Assembly (NCBI RefSeq): GCF_000745185.1
Contig: NZ_JQNJ01000001.1
Coordinates: forward strand, 1,325,501-1,389,500
DNA: 64,000 nucleotides
Source of the DNA: Muricauda sp. MAR_2010_75
GTDB taxonomy: Bacteria; Bacteroidota; Bacteroidia; Flavobacteriales; Flavobacteriaceae
Direction of reading: 5' to 3'
The notes beneath the pieces were generated by a model. The model was not told the DNA's origin. It saw only the letters and a program-made list of their open reading frames with translations, and ran no database searches. The translations under genes were made by a program, and so were the position numbers. Positions 33,959 to 43,669 of the stretch are shown here, in pieces. Each line of letters opens with the position of its first letter. Position 1 is the stretch's first letter.

Positions 33959-34366
33959 CTACTCCGCTTTTATTTCCTGACAAAGCTCTACCAACACCCC
34001 GTTGGTGTCCTTGGGATGCAAGAAGGCCACCAATTTATTATCTGCCCCTTTTTTAGGGGTTTCGTTCAAAATCGCAAAACCCTCACTCTTCAAACGGCTG
34101 ATTTCAGCAACAATGTCATCCACAGCAAAAGCAATGTGGTGGATGCCCTCTCCTTTCTTTTCCAAAAACTTGGCAATGGGACTTTCTGGGATCGTGGCTT
34201 CCAAAAGCTCCATCTTATTGGGACCCGACTTAAAAAAAGAGGTCTTTACGCCTTCCGATTCCACTTCTTCTGTTTTATAGTGTGGAACACCCAAAAGTTT
34301 GGCAAACAAACTGTTCGATGCTTCCAAATTCTTCACAGCAATGCCGATGTGTTCAATCTTGTCCAT
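33959..34366 (-). CDS. mce: Methylmalonyl-CoA epimerase
   Basis: A 135-residue vicinal-oxygen-chelate protein that interconverts (R)- and (S)-methylmalonyl-CoA, linking propionyl-CoA and succinyl-CoA. It starts MDKIEHIGIAVKNL with the first metal His (H6), then KMELLEATIPESPIAKFLEKKGEGIHHIAFAVDDI with the second His and a final LVELCQ with the metal Glu. The ATG at 34366 matches the family start; an extension 21 codons upstream does not. It sits between the tRNA and the divergent rbfA gene. Confidence 0.93.
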   Translation of the reverse strand: MDKIEHIGIAVKNLEASNSLFAKLLGVPHYKTEEVESEGVKTSFFKSGPNKMELLEATIPESPIAKFLEKKGEGIHHIAFAVDDIVAEISRLKSEGFAILNETPKKGADNKLVAFLHPKDTNGVLVELCQEIKAE

Positions 34367-34455
34367 GATTAGGTTTTTTGGTTGAAAATAGTATTCAATT
34401 TCCAAAATTATACGGTGTAAAGGTACCATATCATGAGGTTAGTCAGTATTTCCCT

Positions 34456-34463
34456 TATTTTTG
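34456..34463 (+). promoter_or_regulatory. Predicted -7 element (TATTTTTG) directly before rbfA
   Basis: An exact TAnnTTTG match ends 4 bp before the ATG at 34468. The transcript would therefore start at or very near the start codon, giving a leaderless or near-leaderless mRNA. Confidence 0.45.
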
Positions 34464-34467
34464 CAGT

Positions 34468-34863
34468 ATGGAAGAAACACAAAGGCAAAAGAAAATAGCG
34501 GGAATCATTCAGAAGGATTTGGCAGATATCCTGCAAAGAGCCGCTACAGATGGTGGGCTTAAAGGAACTTTAATTTCTGTTTCAAAAGTTTCTGTTACCA
34601 CAGACTTATCCATTGCCAAAGTATACGTGAGCATCTTTCCCAATAAAAATGCCAAAGAATTGTTGGATGGTATCAAAGCCAATCAGGTGGCCATTCGGTA
34701 TGACTTGGCCCAGCGTACCAAACACCAATTGCGACGAGTTCCGGAACTTAATTTTTACCTGGACGATTCCCTGGAATATATTGACAAGATTGAAAAATCA
34801 CTCAAAGGCGATGAAAATCCTATTGAGAATCGAGATTTGCTTGATAAACGAAAGAAATCCTGA
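34468..34863 (+). CDS. rbfA: Ribosome-binding factor A
   Basis: A 131-residue KH-fold protein that binds the 30S subunit during 16S rRNA 5'-end maturation. Signatures are MEETQRQKKIAGIIQKDLADILQRAA at the start, TDLSIAKVYVSIFP and LRRVPELNFYLDDSLEYIDKIEKSL. The ATG at 34468 is chosen because family members start at this point; the frame is open further upstream but crosses the predicted promoter. The next gene starts 3 bp after its stop, so the two are probably co-transcribed. Confidence 0.94.
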   Translation: MEETQRQKKIAGIIQKDLADILQRAATDGGLKGTLISVSKVSVTTDLSIAKVYVSIFPNKNAKELLDGIKANQVAIRYDLAQRTKHQLRRVPELNFYLDDSLEYIDKIEKSLKGDENPIENRDLLDKRKKS

Positions 34864-34865
34864 TT

Positions 34866-36077
34866 TTGAACTTTCCGCTGTATATCGCTAAACGTTATCT
34901 GCGCTCAAAGAGCAACCAAAATGCGGTAAACATCATTAATTTTATCACTTTTTTGGTGATTGTCATCGGGTCCGCGGCCTTGTTCATTGTACTTTCCGCT
35001 TTCGCTGGACTAAAAACCTTTAGTCTCTCTTTTTCAAATACCTTCGATCCCGACTTAAAGGCTTTACCTGCCACAGGAAAGTACTTTTCCATCAACACTG
35101 ATGAAGAAAAAGAGCTAGAAACCGTTCCAGGCCTTGCCAATTATTCCAAAGAACTGGAAGAACGGGCCTATCTCACCTTCAAGGAAAAAAGCTGCATCGC
35201 CTATATTAAGGGGATAGATGGAAATTATAGATCGGTAACTGGTGTGGACAGCACCCTCTATTTTGGCAATTGGGGCGAGATGGAATATAATGGCGTCATG
35301 GGCATTGGCATTTATAACCAGCTTGGAGTTCCCATTGACAATTACCGAAACCCCATGACTGTTTTAGTGCCCAAACCCGGTAAGGGATCACTGGCCCCAC
35401 AGGGGCTTAATGCTTCCAAGCCCTACAACCAACTCTCTTTGGTGTTGAGTGGGGTGTATGCGGTTGAGGAAAATCTGGATAAAAAATATGTGTTTGCCCA
35501 ACTCCCTTTGGTTCAGGAATTGTTGGAACGGGACAGCACTGAAATTTCAGGCATTAATTTTAAATTGAATGGTGAAGCCGCTATTGATGAGGTAAAAAAT
35601 TCCATCAAAACCATTTTAGGCGATAAGGTTTTTGTGCTGACCCGCCAAGAACAGAACAGTACCCTGCACCGCATGCTGAAAACCGAGAATTTGGCCACGT
35701 ATCTCATTTTTACCTTAGTGTTGATCATCGCACTTTTTAATGTCGTGGGGGCCATCATCATGATGATTTTGGACAAGCAACAAAACTCAAAAACACTGTT
35801 CAGTTTGGGAACAACCCTCAAGGAATTGCGCAGGATTTACTTTATCCAAGGGCTTTTGGTCACTTCTTTGGGCGGATTTATTGGAGTTTTGATCGGTTCT
35901 TTGTTGATTGCTTCACAATTGTTCTTTGGCTGGTTGAAGATTACTCCTTCCTTGGCCTATCCCGTAGAATTTAATGTTATGAATGTACTGTTGGTTTTGG
36001 CCACCATTGTGGTATTGGGCTTTGTCTCGTCCAAAATTGCGAGCAGCCGAATTACCAAAAAGTTGATTATGGATTAA
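34866..36077 (+). CDS. FtsX/LolE-type ABC transporter permease
   Basis: A 403-residue MacB/FtsX-family inner-membrane protein. A first transmembrane helix lies at about 24-48 (FITFLVIVIGSAALFIVLSAFAG), a large periplasmic domain at about 50-270, and three C-terminal helices (about 275-305, 320-350, 365-390). The first residues IAKRYLRSKSNQNAVNIINFIT match LolC/E-type permeases that release lipoproteins from the inner membrane. No ATPase gene is adjacent, so its partner is elsewhere. The start codon is TTG 3 bp after rbfA; no in-frame ATG fits. Its end overlaps dusB by 4 bp on the opposite strand. Confidence 0.88.
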   Translation: MNFPLYIAKRYLRSKSNQNAVNIINFITFLVIVIGSAALFIVLSAFAGLKTFSLSFSNTFDPDLKALPATGKYFSINTDEEKELETVPGLANYSKELEERAYLTFKEKSCIAYIKGIDGNYRSVTGVDSTLYFGNWGEMEYNGVMGIGIYNQLGVPIDNYRNPMTVLVPKPGKGSLAPQGLNASKPYNQLSLVLSGVYAVEENLDKKYVFAQLPLVQELLERDSTEISGINFKLNGEAAIDEVKNSIKTILGDKVFVLTRQEQNSTLHRMLKTENLATYLIFTLVLIIALFNVVGAIIMMILDKQQNSKTLFSLGTTLKELRRIYFIQGLLVTSLGGFIGVLIGSLLIASQLFFGWLKITPSLAYPVEFNVMNVLLVLATIVVLGFVSSKIASSRITKKLIMD

Positions 36078-37066
36078 GCAAACTGGTAATCCCCAAACTT
36101 TTCCAACACCTCATCAAAAGCAGCGAAAACATCTGGAGCGTCGTCGCTGGTGACCATTTTCATACGGTATTCCTTAAAGTGGGGAATCCCCTTAAAGTAG
36201 TTGGTGTAATGTCTTCGGGTTTCAAAAACCCCTAATTTTTCGCCCTTCCAATCAATGGCCATCTGTAAATGGCGCCTTGCAGCTTCCACACGCTCTTCCA
36301 TGGTGGGAGGGTTTAAGTGTTGCCCGGTTTTAAAATAGTGCTTTACTTCCTTAAAAAACCAGGGGTTTCCAATGCTGGCACGCCCAATCATGGCACCGTC
36401 CAAGCCATATTCATCCCGCATTTTTACTGCAGCTTCCGGTGTATCCACATCGCCATTGCCAAAAACGGGGATATGCATTCTGGGGTTGTTCTTTACTTCC
36501 GCAATGGGTCCCCAATCGGCTTCGCCCTTGTACATCTGTACCCGTGTGCGTCCATGTATTGATATAGCCTCAATCCCCACATCCTGCAATCGCTCTGCGA
36601 CCTCTACAATCTTTATGGAATTGGAATCCCAGCCCAATCGCGTTTTTACGGTAACGGGCAATTTGGTTCGCTTTACCATTTCCTCCGTTAGTTTTACCAT
36701 CAAAGGAATATCGCGAAGAATCCCTGCCCCTGCATTTTTACACACCACTTTTTTTACGGGACAGCCAAAATTAATATCGATGATATCCGGATTGGATTTT
36801 TCAACGATGTCCACTGCCTGCAACATGGAATCCAACTCCGCACCAAAAATCTGGATGCCCACCGGGCGCTCCTTTTCATAAATGTCCAGTTTGATAACAC
36901 TTTTAGCGGCATCCCTGATCAATCCTTCGGAAGAAATGAACTCCGTATATACCACATCTGCCCCCTGCTCCTTGCACAAAGCGCGAAAAGGAGGGTCACT
37001 CACATCTTCCATTGGCGCTAGCAACAATGGAAAATCAGGAAGTTCTATGTTTCTAATTTTTGGCAA
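36074..37066 (-). CDS. dusB: tRNA-dihydrouridine synthase
   Basis: An FMN enzyme that reduces uridines in tRNA D-loops. Key features are PLLLAPMEDVSDPPFRALC (FMN site), the catalytic Cys in FGCPVKKVVCKNAGAG, TVKTRLGWD, ISIHGRTRVQMYKGEADW and FGNGDVDTPE. The likely start is TTG at 37066, giving a LPKIRNIELPDFPLL N-terminus like family members. The open frame extends 16 codons upstream to another TTG, but a TACTTTTG promoter element lies inside that stretch. The 3' end overlaps the convergent permease gene by 4 bp. Confidence 0.92.
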   Translation of the reverse strand: MPKIRNIELPDFPLLLAPMEDVSDPPFRALCKEQGADVVYTEFISSEGLIRDAAKSVIKLDIYEKERPVGIQIFGAELDSMLQAVDIVEKSNPDIIDINFGCPVKKVVCKNAGAGILRDIPLMVKLTEEMVKRTKLPVTVKTRLGWDSNSIKIVEVAERLQDVGIEAISIHGRTRVQMYKGEADWGPIAEVKNNPRMHIPVFGNGDVDTPEAAVKMRDEYGLDGAMIGRASIGNPWFFKEVKHYFKTGQHLNPPTMEERVEAARRHLQMAIDWKGEKLGVFETRRHYTNYFKGIPHFKEYRMKMVTSDDAPDVFAAFDEVLEKFGDYQFA

Positions 37067-37087
37067 TTCTTTTATTTTTTTGGATTG

Positions 37088-37095
37088 CAAAAGTA
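37088..37095 (-). promoter_or_regulatory. Predicted -7 element (TACTTTTG) for dusB
   Basis: An exact TAnnTTTG match on the minus strand, 21 bp before the proposed TTG start at 37066. It supports the shorter dusB reading. Confidence 0.45.
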
Positions 37096-37118
37096 CAAAA
37101 TACCCGATAATCAAGACA

Positions 37119-39539
37119 TTACTCTTGGGATTCTAGTCGATCTCGCTCTTTTTTGTCGATGGCACGTTGGTTGTCCTGTAACCTAAAGTTTCCAAAATTA
37201 TAGGTAAACCCTACTCGGACAAACTGGGTTTCCGCTCGTCTCCGATAAAAATTATCCTGATTTAGATACGCTGAAGTATACGTAGGAATCCATTTGTACA
37301 AAAGGTCCTCTGCGGCAATGGAAACAACGGCCCTGTTGTTGAACAATGATTTTCGCAATCCCAGAGTAAGGTTCAACTGCTCATCAGAAATGTATGAACC
37401 AAACAAAAAATTGGAAATATAGGTCATGGTAACCTCGCCGGTTAGGCTTCCATCTTTGGAGAGCGTTAAATAATTGGCCAAATAGCCATAGACCCCATCC
37501 ACTTCATTGGTGTATTCCACATTTCCGCTTTCAACCGCCAAGAAGATTTCCTCTTCGTGAAAAAGTGAAGTGTAGGCATACAAAAACCATGAGGGCATAA
37601 TGGTTTTGCTCAAAGTAAAGTCCAGGCCATATGATGTGCTTTCCAGTACATTTTGCTTAAGCTCCACCAACGTTTGGTTGTCATTGTCCTGAAAGACCAA
37701 ATAGGCGATGTTGGCTCCGTTATCCCGATAATACACATCGAAAAAATATTCACTGTTAAAGGTATAGTTGAGGTTAAAATTGTTGCTGAAGCTGGGCCTC
37801 AGCCTTGGGTTGCCCTCTTCGTAATCGTTCTCATTGAAGAAAAACCGGAATGGGTTAAGGTCATTGTATTTGGGCCGGTCTACATTTCTACCGTAATCAA
37901 AGGAAAAGCTGTGCTTGTCCGATGGCGAATACAAAAGATACAGGGAGGGAAAAGGTTCAAAAAAATTTTGGGTATTGGTTTCGTTCAAGGTCAAGGACAC
38001 CCCTTCTGCTTGGGTGAGTTCTCCCCGCAATCCCATTTTCATGGACCATTTTTCCCAGTTTTTTACATAACTGAAATAGGCGGCATATACATTTTCATCA
38101 TAGGTAAAGTCATCAGATAAGGATGAATCTACAGTATTACTGGTGCCATTAAAGTTGAAAAAATCCACATTGCTCTCGGAAGCTATGGAAGAAACCTTGG
38201 CCCCGGTTTCAATGGAAGCATTTCCCATAGGTGTGGAAAAATCCACCTGTCCGGTATAAATCTGAATGTCCTGTTGCGAATCGGAATCAAAGCCAAAATC
38301 CCGTAAAAAACTCCCACTGGAATCAAAATAATTGGACGCCAAGTTCTGAAAAGACCGTTCATTGTAGTTGGTATAATGGCCATTAAAACTCAATCGGGCC
38401 CCAGGTTTTTTCAACTTATGCACATAACTCAGGTCAACTGCCAAATTGGTATTGTCCATAGAGGTATTGTTCAAGGTGGTAAAGGTGGAGTCCAATTGAT
38501 ATTGGGCATTCCGTATGTCGTTGTTCAATCGCGTTTGTTGCTCTTGATCAGGGTTGAACAGCAAGCTGGACGTGAGGTTTATGCTGTTGTTATCATCCAA
38601 GTCATAGTCCATGATAAAGCTTCCGGCATGGGATTGGGTGCTTTTAATCTGATTATACCGTGTATCCCATCGCGAATAAACCGAATTGGCATCATCCATA
38701 AAATTGATTCCTTTTTCTGTTTTTCTTATTTCTTTTTGGGGATTGAAGGAGTAGTTGGCAAAGAGGTTGAGCTTGTCCGTTTTGTAGTAATGACTGGTTC
38801 CCAAACTAAATTTGGGAAACACCGCTTGGGTATACGTTCCATTGATGCTTCCCTTGTACCCTGGAATAATGTTCTTGCTTGTGATGATATTAAGAATAGG
38901 TCCTCCTTCGGCATCATACTGGGCGGGTGGGTTGATCATCACCTCAACCGATTTTATGTTCACCCCAGAAAGACCCTGTAACAGATCTTGCACTTCTTGG
39001 CCGGACAATTGTACCGCTCTTCCGTTCAGATATACCCTTGCACCTTCCCCCCTGACCAACAACCTATCATCATTTACGATAACCCCTGGAGTGCTTCTCA
39101 GGATATCCCATGTTGTTCCTTGTGAAACTATCGTGTTTTCAACTGAAAAGACCAGTCTGTCTGGTAGCCTTTGCAGCTTGGGGCGTTGCGCGGTTACAAC
39201 CACCTCGTCCAGCTCATTCGTCTCTAAAGGAATTAACAGTGCTCCAAGGGAAACATCTTGGCGAATATCCAAAGCTCTGGGTTCTGAGCCTCTCCCAACA
39301 TAGCTGGCTTGCAAAAGATAAAGATCGGGCTCTACTTCGGTAAGGGCAAAAAAACCATTGTCATCTGCAGAAGTGCCCTTTACAAAAGTAGTGTCGGACG
39401 CCTGCAAAAGCAAGATATTGGCGAAAGGAATAATTTGATCTTGTTCATCAACCACCTTTCCCGTAATCTGATAGGTCTGACCACTTACGTGGTTGACCAT
39501 AACAAACACCAATAAAACAATATAGGTGAGGTTTTTCAT
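37119..39539 (-). CDS. Outer-membrane beta-barrel receptor (TonB-dependent-receptor-like)
   Basis: An 806-residue outer-membrane protein. A signal peptide covers 1-20 (IVLLVFVMVNHVSG), a carboxypeptidase-regulatory-like beta sandwich about 22-105 (YQITGKVVDEQDQIIPFANILL), a plug-like domain about 110-220 (TWDILRSTPGVIVNDDRLLVRGEGARVYLNG) and a large barrel to the C-terminus. It fits the Bacteroidota outer-membrane beta-barrel family (formerly OMP_b-brl_3). No SusD partner is adjacent, so the substrate is unknown and may not be a glycan. It is a monocistronic gene. Confidence 0.88.
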   Translation of the reverse strand: MKNLTYIVLLVFVMVNHVSGQTYQITGKVVDEQDQIIPFANILLLQASDTTFVKGTSADDNGFFALTEVEPDLYLLQASYVGRGSEPRALDIRQDVSLGALLIPLETNELDEVVVTAQRPKLQRLPDRLVFSVENTIVSQGTTWDILRSTPGVIVNDDRLLVRGEGARVYLNGRAVQLSGQEVQDLLQGLSGVNIKSVEVMINPPAQYDAEGGPILNIITSKNIIPGYKGSINGTYTQAVFPKFSLGTSHYYKTDKLNLFANYSFNPQKEIRKTEKGINFMDDANSVYSRWDTRYNQIKSTQSHAGSFIMDYDLDDNNSINLTSSLLFNPDQEQQTRLNNDIRNAQYQLDSTFTTLNNTSMDNTNLAVDLSYVHKLKKPGARLSFNGHYTNYNERSFQNLASNYFDSSGSFLRDFGFDSDSQQDIQIYTGQVDFSTPMGNASIETGAKVSSIASESNVDFFNFNGTSNTVDSSLSDDFTYDENVYAAYFSYVKNWEKWSMKMGLRGELTQAEGVSLTLNETNTQNFFEPFPSLYLLYSPSDKHSFSFDYGRNVDRPKYNDLNPFRFFFNENDYEEGNPRLRPSFSNNFNLNYTFNSEYFFDVYYRDNGANIAYLVFQDNDNQTLVELKQNVLESTSYGLDFTLSKTIMPSWFLYAYTSLFHEEEIFLAVESGNVEYTNEVDGVYGYLANYLTLSKDGSLTGEVTMTYISNFLFGSYISDEQLNLTLGLRKSLFNNRAVVSIAAEDLLYKWIPTYTSAYLNQDNFYRRRAETQFVRVGFTYNFGNFRLQDNQRAIDKKERDRLESQE

Positions 39540-39639
39540 TTAAGTTGGGGTTGAGCGTCAAATCTAAGAAAATATTTTAGAGCGTTGCTTGGCCTGTTTT
39601 CTTATTTGCAAAAAACCATTCTCAGGTATTTAAAACAAC

Positions 39640-39647
39640 TATATTTG
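39640..39647 (+). promoter_or_regulatory. Predicted -7 element (TATATTTG) for lepA
   Basis: An exact TAnnTTTG match 40 bp before the ATG at 39688, in the spacer divergent from the outer-membrane receptor gene. Confidence 0.5.
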
Positions 39648-39687
39648 CAGTTGCTTAGCAGCCCATTTGTATTGAGCATCTGTTGAT

Positions 39688-41484
39688 ATGGAGAAGATTA
39701 GGAATTTTTGCATTATTGCGCATATAGACCACGGAAAAAGTACGTTGGCAGACCGATTATTGGATTTTACCGGCTCAGTCACCGAACGGGAAAAACAAGA
39801 TCAGTTGTTGGACAACATGGACTTGGAGCGCGAACGTGGTATTACTATAAAGAGTCATGCCATACAAATGGAATATGTGCATGAAGGAGAGACCTACATC
39901 CTAAATTTGATTGACACTCCCGGCCACGTGGACTTTTCCTATGAGGTGTCCCGCTCCATTGCGGCCTGTGAAGGTGCCCTTTTGGTGGTTGATGCTGCCC
40001 AAAGCATTCAGGCGCAAACCATTTCCAATCTGTATTTGGCCTTGGAGAACGACTTGGAAATCATCCCTGTGCTGAACAAAGTGGATTTACCCAGCGCCAA
40101 TCCCGAAGAAGTAACCGATGATATTGTTGACCTGTTGGGTTGTAAGCCCGAAGATGTCATTCCCGCCAGTGCCAAAACCGGAATTGGTATTCAAGACATC
40201 CTCACCGCTATTATTGAGCGTATCCCTGCTCCAAAAGGAAACGTGGATGAGCCCTTACAAGCCTTGGTTTTTGATTCAGTCTATAATCCATTCCGGGGGG
40301 TTGAGACCTATTTTAGGGTTATCAACGGTGAAATCACAAAAGGACAAAAGATAAAATTTGTCGCCACTGGAAAATCCTATTATGCGGATGAAATAGGCAC
40401 TTTAAAACTCAGACAACTTCCTAAAAACAAAATATCTGCAGGAGATGTGGGTTACTTGATCACGGGAATCAAAGATGCCCGGGAAGTAAAGGTGGGAGAC
40501 ACCATTACCGATGCAGTTGACCCAACAAAAAATCCAATTGGAGGCTTTGAAGATGTAAAACCCATGGTCTTTGCAGGAATCTATCCTGTGGATACCGAAG
40601 ACTTTGAGGAACTCCGTTCTTCCATGGAAAAATTACAGCTCAATGATGCCTCTTTGGTCTTTACGCCGGAAAGCAGTGCTGCTTTGGGCTTTGGGTTCCG
40701 ATGCGGGTTTTTGGGAATGCTCCACATGGAAATTATCCAAGAACGCTTGGAGCGTGAGTTTGATATGACGGTTATCACCACCGTACCCAACGTAAGCTAT
40801 CACGCTTTTACTACCAAGGACACGGAAACCCCGGTCATTGTCAATAATCCATCCGATTTGCCCGACCCTTCCACTTTGGACCGAGTCGAGGAACCATATA
40901 TAAAGGCCACCATCATCACCAAATCTGATTTTGTGGGAAATGTGATGTCGCTCTGTATTGAAAAACGGGGTCAGATCGTTAACCAGACCTATTTGACAAC
41001 AGAGCGGGTTGAGCTTATTTTTGATATGCCCTTGGCTGAAATCGTTTTTGATTTTTACGACCGATTGAAAACCATTTCAAAAGGATACGCCTCTTTTGAT
41101 TATTCCCCAATAGGAATGCGAGTGTCCAAACTGGTCCGAGTGGATATCCTCTTGAACGCCCAGCCTGTGGACGCCTTATCCGCATTGGTTCATTTTGATA
41201 ATGCGCACAACATTGGTAAACGCATGTGCGAAAAATTGAAGGAACTCATCCCCAGACAACAGTTTGATATTCCGATACAGGCCGCCATTGGCTCCAAAAT
41301 CATTTCTAGGGAAACCATCAAGGCCCTGAGGAAGGATGTAACGGCCAAATGTTATGGTGGGGATATTTCGCGAAAGCGAAAATTGTTGGAAAAACAGAAG
41401 AAAGGGAAAAAGCGGATGCGCCAAGTGGGCAATGTGGAAATTCCGCAGCAAGCGTTTATGGCGGTCCTCAAGTTGAATGACTAA
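39688..41484 (+). CDS. lepA: Elongation factor 4 (LepA)
   Basis: A 598-residue translational GTPase associated with back-translocation and 30S biogenesis. GTP-binding motifs are G1 [13 protein letters not shown] (about 10-22), G2/switch [10 protein letters not shown]3 [12 protein letters not shown] and G4 NKVDLP. EF-G-like domains III and V and the LepA-specific C-terminal domain ([19 protein letters not shown]) follow. Full length with no anomalies. It appears monocistronic; the next gene is convergent. Confidence 0.98.
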   Translation: MEKIRNFCIIAHIDHGKSTLADRLLDFTGSVTEREKQDQLLDNMDLERERGITIKSHAIQMEYVHEGETYILNLIDTPGHVDFSYEVSRSIAACEGALLVVDAAQSIQAQTISNLYLALENDLEIIPVLNKVDLPSANPEEVTDDIVDLLGCKPEDVIPASAKTGIGIQDILTAIIERIPAPKGNVDEPLQALVFDSVYNPFRGVETYFRVINGEITKGQKIKFVATGKSYYADEIGTLKLRQLPKNKISAGDVGYLITGIKDAREVKVGDTITDAVDPTKNPIGGFEDVKPMVFAGIYPVDTEDFEELRSSMEKLQLNDASLVFTPESSAALGFGFRCGFLGMLHMEIIQERLEREFDMTVITTVPNVSYHAFTTKDTETPVIVNNPSDLPDPSTLDRVEEPYIKATIITKSDFVGNVMSLCIEKRGQIVNQTYLTTERVELIFDMPLAEIVFDFYDRLKTISKGYASFDYSPIGMRVSKLVRVDILLNAQPVDALSALVHFDNAHNIGKRMCEKLKELIPRQQFDIPIQAAIGSKIISRETIKALRKDVTAKCYGGDISRKRKLLEKQKKGKKRMRQVGNVEIPQQAFMAVLKLND

Positions 41485-41631
41485 GAAAATTACAACCGTT
41501 GTTCCTGACAGGAAATACGTTCTCATTTGATGATCCAAGTTGGTAATTCCCTCGAAAATAGTATTCAGCAGGTATTGGAGGCAATGCAAATTGATGATTG
41601 CCCCGATTCATTTGATGTACAAATGAAATTC

Positions 41632-43470
41632 TTAAGAAGGTTCTTTCTCAGTTGAGAACCGTTTTCCTAAATAAACGAGTTTGAAGCCTTCACCCTTAGG
41701 CTCAAAATCCTTACTATTGGCAGGAATGATTTCTATACTTCCATTAGGATGTTTGGTAAAAACGGGGATGATATCGCCTTCCTCTTGGCTTTTATCTATA
41801 AGTGTATCGTAATGCTCTTTGTCCTTTAGATCAATCTCATGGATGGCGGGGTATTTTCGAACCGTGTCCATTAGTTTAATGAAATCATCCGTATGTGAAA
41901 AGAGCCCTTCCTTCGGGTTGTTCTGGGGATCATTTACCTCTTCGGTGTTCACCAATCGGAACGCACCGTTCTCTCCAAACTGCTTTTGAAATTTATCAAT
42001 AGCAAATTTGTTGATGTCCGAGTTTCCTGTAAGTGCCATCAGATAACCCATATCATTCAGCTCAATGTTATCGGCCAAAGTATCCGAAAAAATGTTGGCC
42101 GTAATGGCTTCCAATCCCAACTTTTTGGCCTTGTCCACATTGGTTTGGTTATTATCTATCAACACCACATGCCTGTTGTTCTTTCGTAAATAATTTGCGA
42201 TCAATCGCGAAAGCTTGGATGCGCCAATAATCAAAATACCCTCGGACTTTTTCAGGAAAACACCCACCAATTTTGCAAAAATCCGGGCTGTGGTGGCATT
42301 CAACAATACGGTTCCCAGCACGATCATAAAGACCAAGGGGGTAATATATTCAGCCCCGGGCTCTCCCCTTAAAATCAATTTAGATCCAAAGAGTGAAGCG
42401 ATACCAGCAGCAACAATACCCCTAGGTCCGACCCACCCGATAAAGAGCTTTTCATTGAACTTTAAATTGGAGCCATGGGCGCTCAAAAACACTCCCAGCG
42501 GCCTAATGATAAACACAATAACAGCAAACAGAGCCACGGTGTCCCAATTGTATATCAGCTCCATATCAGCGATATTGATGTTGGCCGCCAAAAGAATGAA
42601 CAGAATAGATATCAACAATACACTCAGGGATTCCTTGAAGTATAGCAGTTCCTTAATATTTGGCAGGTTCATGTTGCCCAAAACCATTCCCATGACCACT
42701 ACGGCCAAAAGACCAGATTCGTGTGCAAATAAATCCGACTCCACATAAACCAGAAGTACAGTGGAAAGCGATACCACATTCAACAAATAATGCGGTATAA
42801 AATCGCGTTTTATGGCAAAGGCCAGTGCATGGGCAAACGTAAATCCAAAGGTGGTCCCAAAAAGTAGAATTTTTCCAAATTCAATGAGCGCGGTTTGTGT
42901 GAAAGCCTGCCCTTCTCCAACACTGATGAACTCAAATACCAATACCGCCACCAATGCGCCAATGGGATCTATTAGAATCCCTTCCCACTTTAATACGGTG
43001 GAGACATCTTTTTTTAAAGGGATGTTCCTTAAAATGGGCGTGATCACCGTAGGTCCCGTAACTATGATCAATCCTGAAAATAGGAAGGATATCTGCCATG
43101 AAAGCCCAAAAATATAATGGGCCGCAACACCAGCTCCAAAAAAGGTGACTACTGTTCCTATGGTTATTAACTTGGTAATTACAGGGCCTACATTGGATAT
43201 TTCGGCACGTTTTAAGGTAAGACCGCCTTCAAATAGGATTACGCTGATGGCCAGTGACACAAAATAGTAAAGGCCTTCCCCGGGAAACAATCCTTTCTCT
43301 CCGTTCCAAATGGGTTCAATAAGTTTTGAGCCATCATCGGTGTACAGCGTAGATATAGGTCCTACTAAAAGACCGATCAATATCAATGGTAAAATGGCAG
43401 GCAATTTAAATCGCCATGCTACCCATTGCGCGATAATGCCAAGAATAATGATTCCCGCAAGTTCCAGCAT
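41632..43470 (-). CDS. CPA1-type Na+/H+ antiporter with C-terminal TrkA-N domain
   Basis: A 612-residue cation/proton antiporter. About 12 transmembrane helices fill residues 1-400, with the conserved VTGPTVITPIL and the proton-path motif WEGILIDPIGAL (Asp) in the fifth helix. A cytoplasmic NAD-binding RCK/TrkA-N domain follows (about 405-520, GILIIGASKLSRLIANYLRK). The C-terminal part (about 530-612) resembles a TrkA-C-like segment. It would regulate pH and Na+, which suits a marine organism. It is convergent with lepA. Confidence 0.92.
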   Translation of the reverse strand: MLELAGIIILGIIAQWVAWRFKLPAILPLILIGLLVGPISTLYTDDGSKLIEPIWNGEKGLFPGEGLYYFVSLAISVILFEGGLTLKRAEISNVGPVITKLITIGTVVTFFGAGVAAHYIFGLSWQISFLFSGLIIVTGPTVITPILRNIPLKKDVSTVLKWEGILIDPIGALVAVLVFEFISVGEGQAFTQTALIEFGKILLFGTTFGFTFAHALAFAIKRDFIPHYLLNVVSLSTVLLVYVESDLFAHESGLLAVVVMGMVLGNMNLPNIKELLYFKESLSVLLISILFILLAANINIADMELIYNWDTVALFAVIVFIIRPLGVFLSAHGSNLKFNEKLFIGWVGPRGIVAAGIASLFGSKLILRGEPGAEYITPLVFMIVLGTVLLNATTARIFAKLVGVFLKKSEGILIIGASKLSRLIANYLRKNNRHVVLIDNNQTNVDKAKKLGLEAITANIFSDTLADNIELNDMGYLMALTGNSDINKFAIDKFQKQFGENGAFRLVNTEEVNDPQNNPKEGLFSHTDDFIKLMDTVRKYPAIHEIDLKDKEHYDTLIDKSQEEGDIIPVFTKHPNGSIEIIPANSKDFEPKGEGFKLVYLGKRFSTEKEPS

Positions 43471-43669
43471 TGTTCAAGTTTTGTTGAAATTTACAGTTTT
43501 TCTTTTAGATTGGGCCCAATCCCAAAAACGGAGTTTTTCTTTATGAATAGCCAGAGGCCCCGAACTTAGGTTTCCTTTGAATAATTTTGTTAAAATACGG
43601 CCAATAAATTCCTATTTTTTAGCCATTTGCATTGTGCTTTTCTTATTTTGCATGCCATTTGCTTTCTAA

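Noticed and set aside
38376..38981. A 201-codon frame antisense to the outer-membrane receptor
   Set aside because: It is a shadow of the receptor gene with no ribosome-binding site or domain.
41176..41589. A minus-strand frame of 137 codons across the lepA 3' end
   Set aside because: Most of it is antisense to lepA, and the part outside has no protein features.
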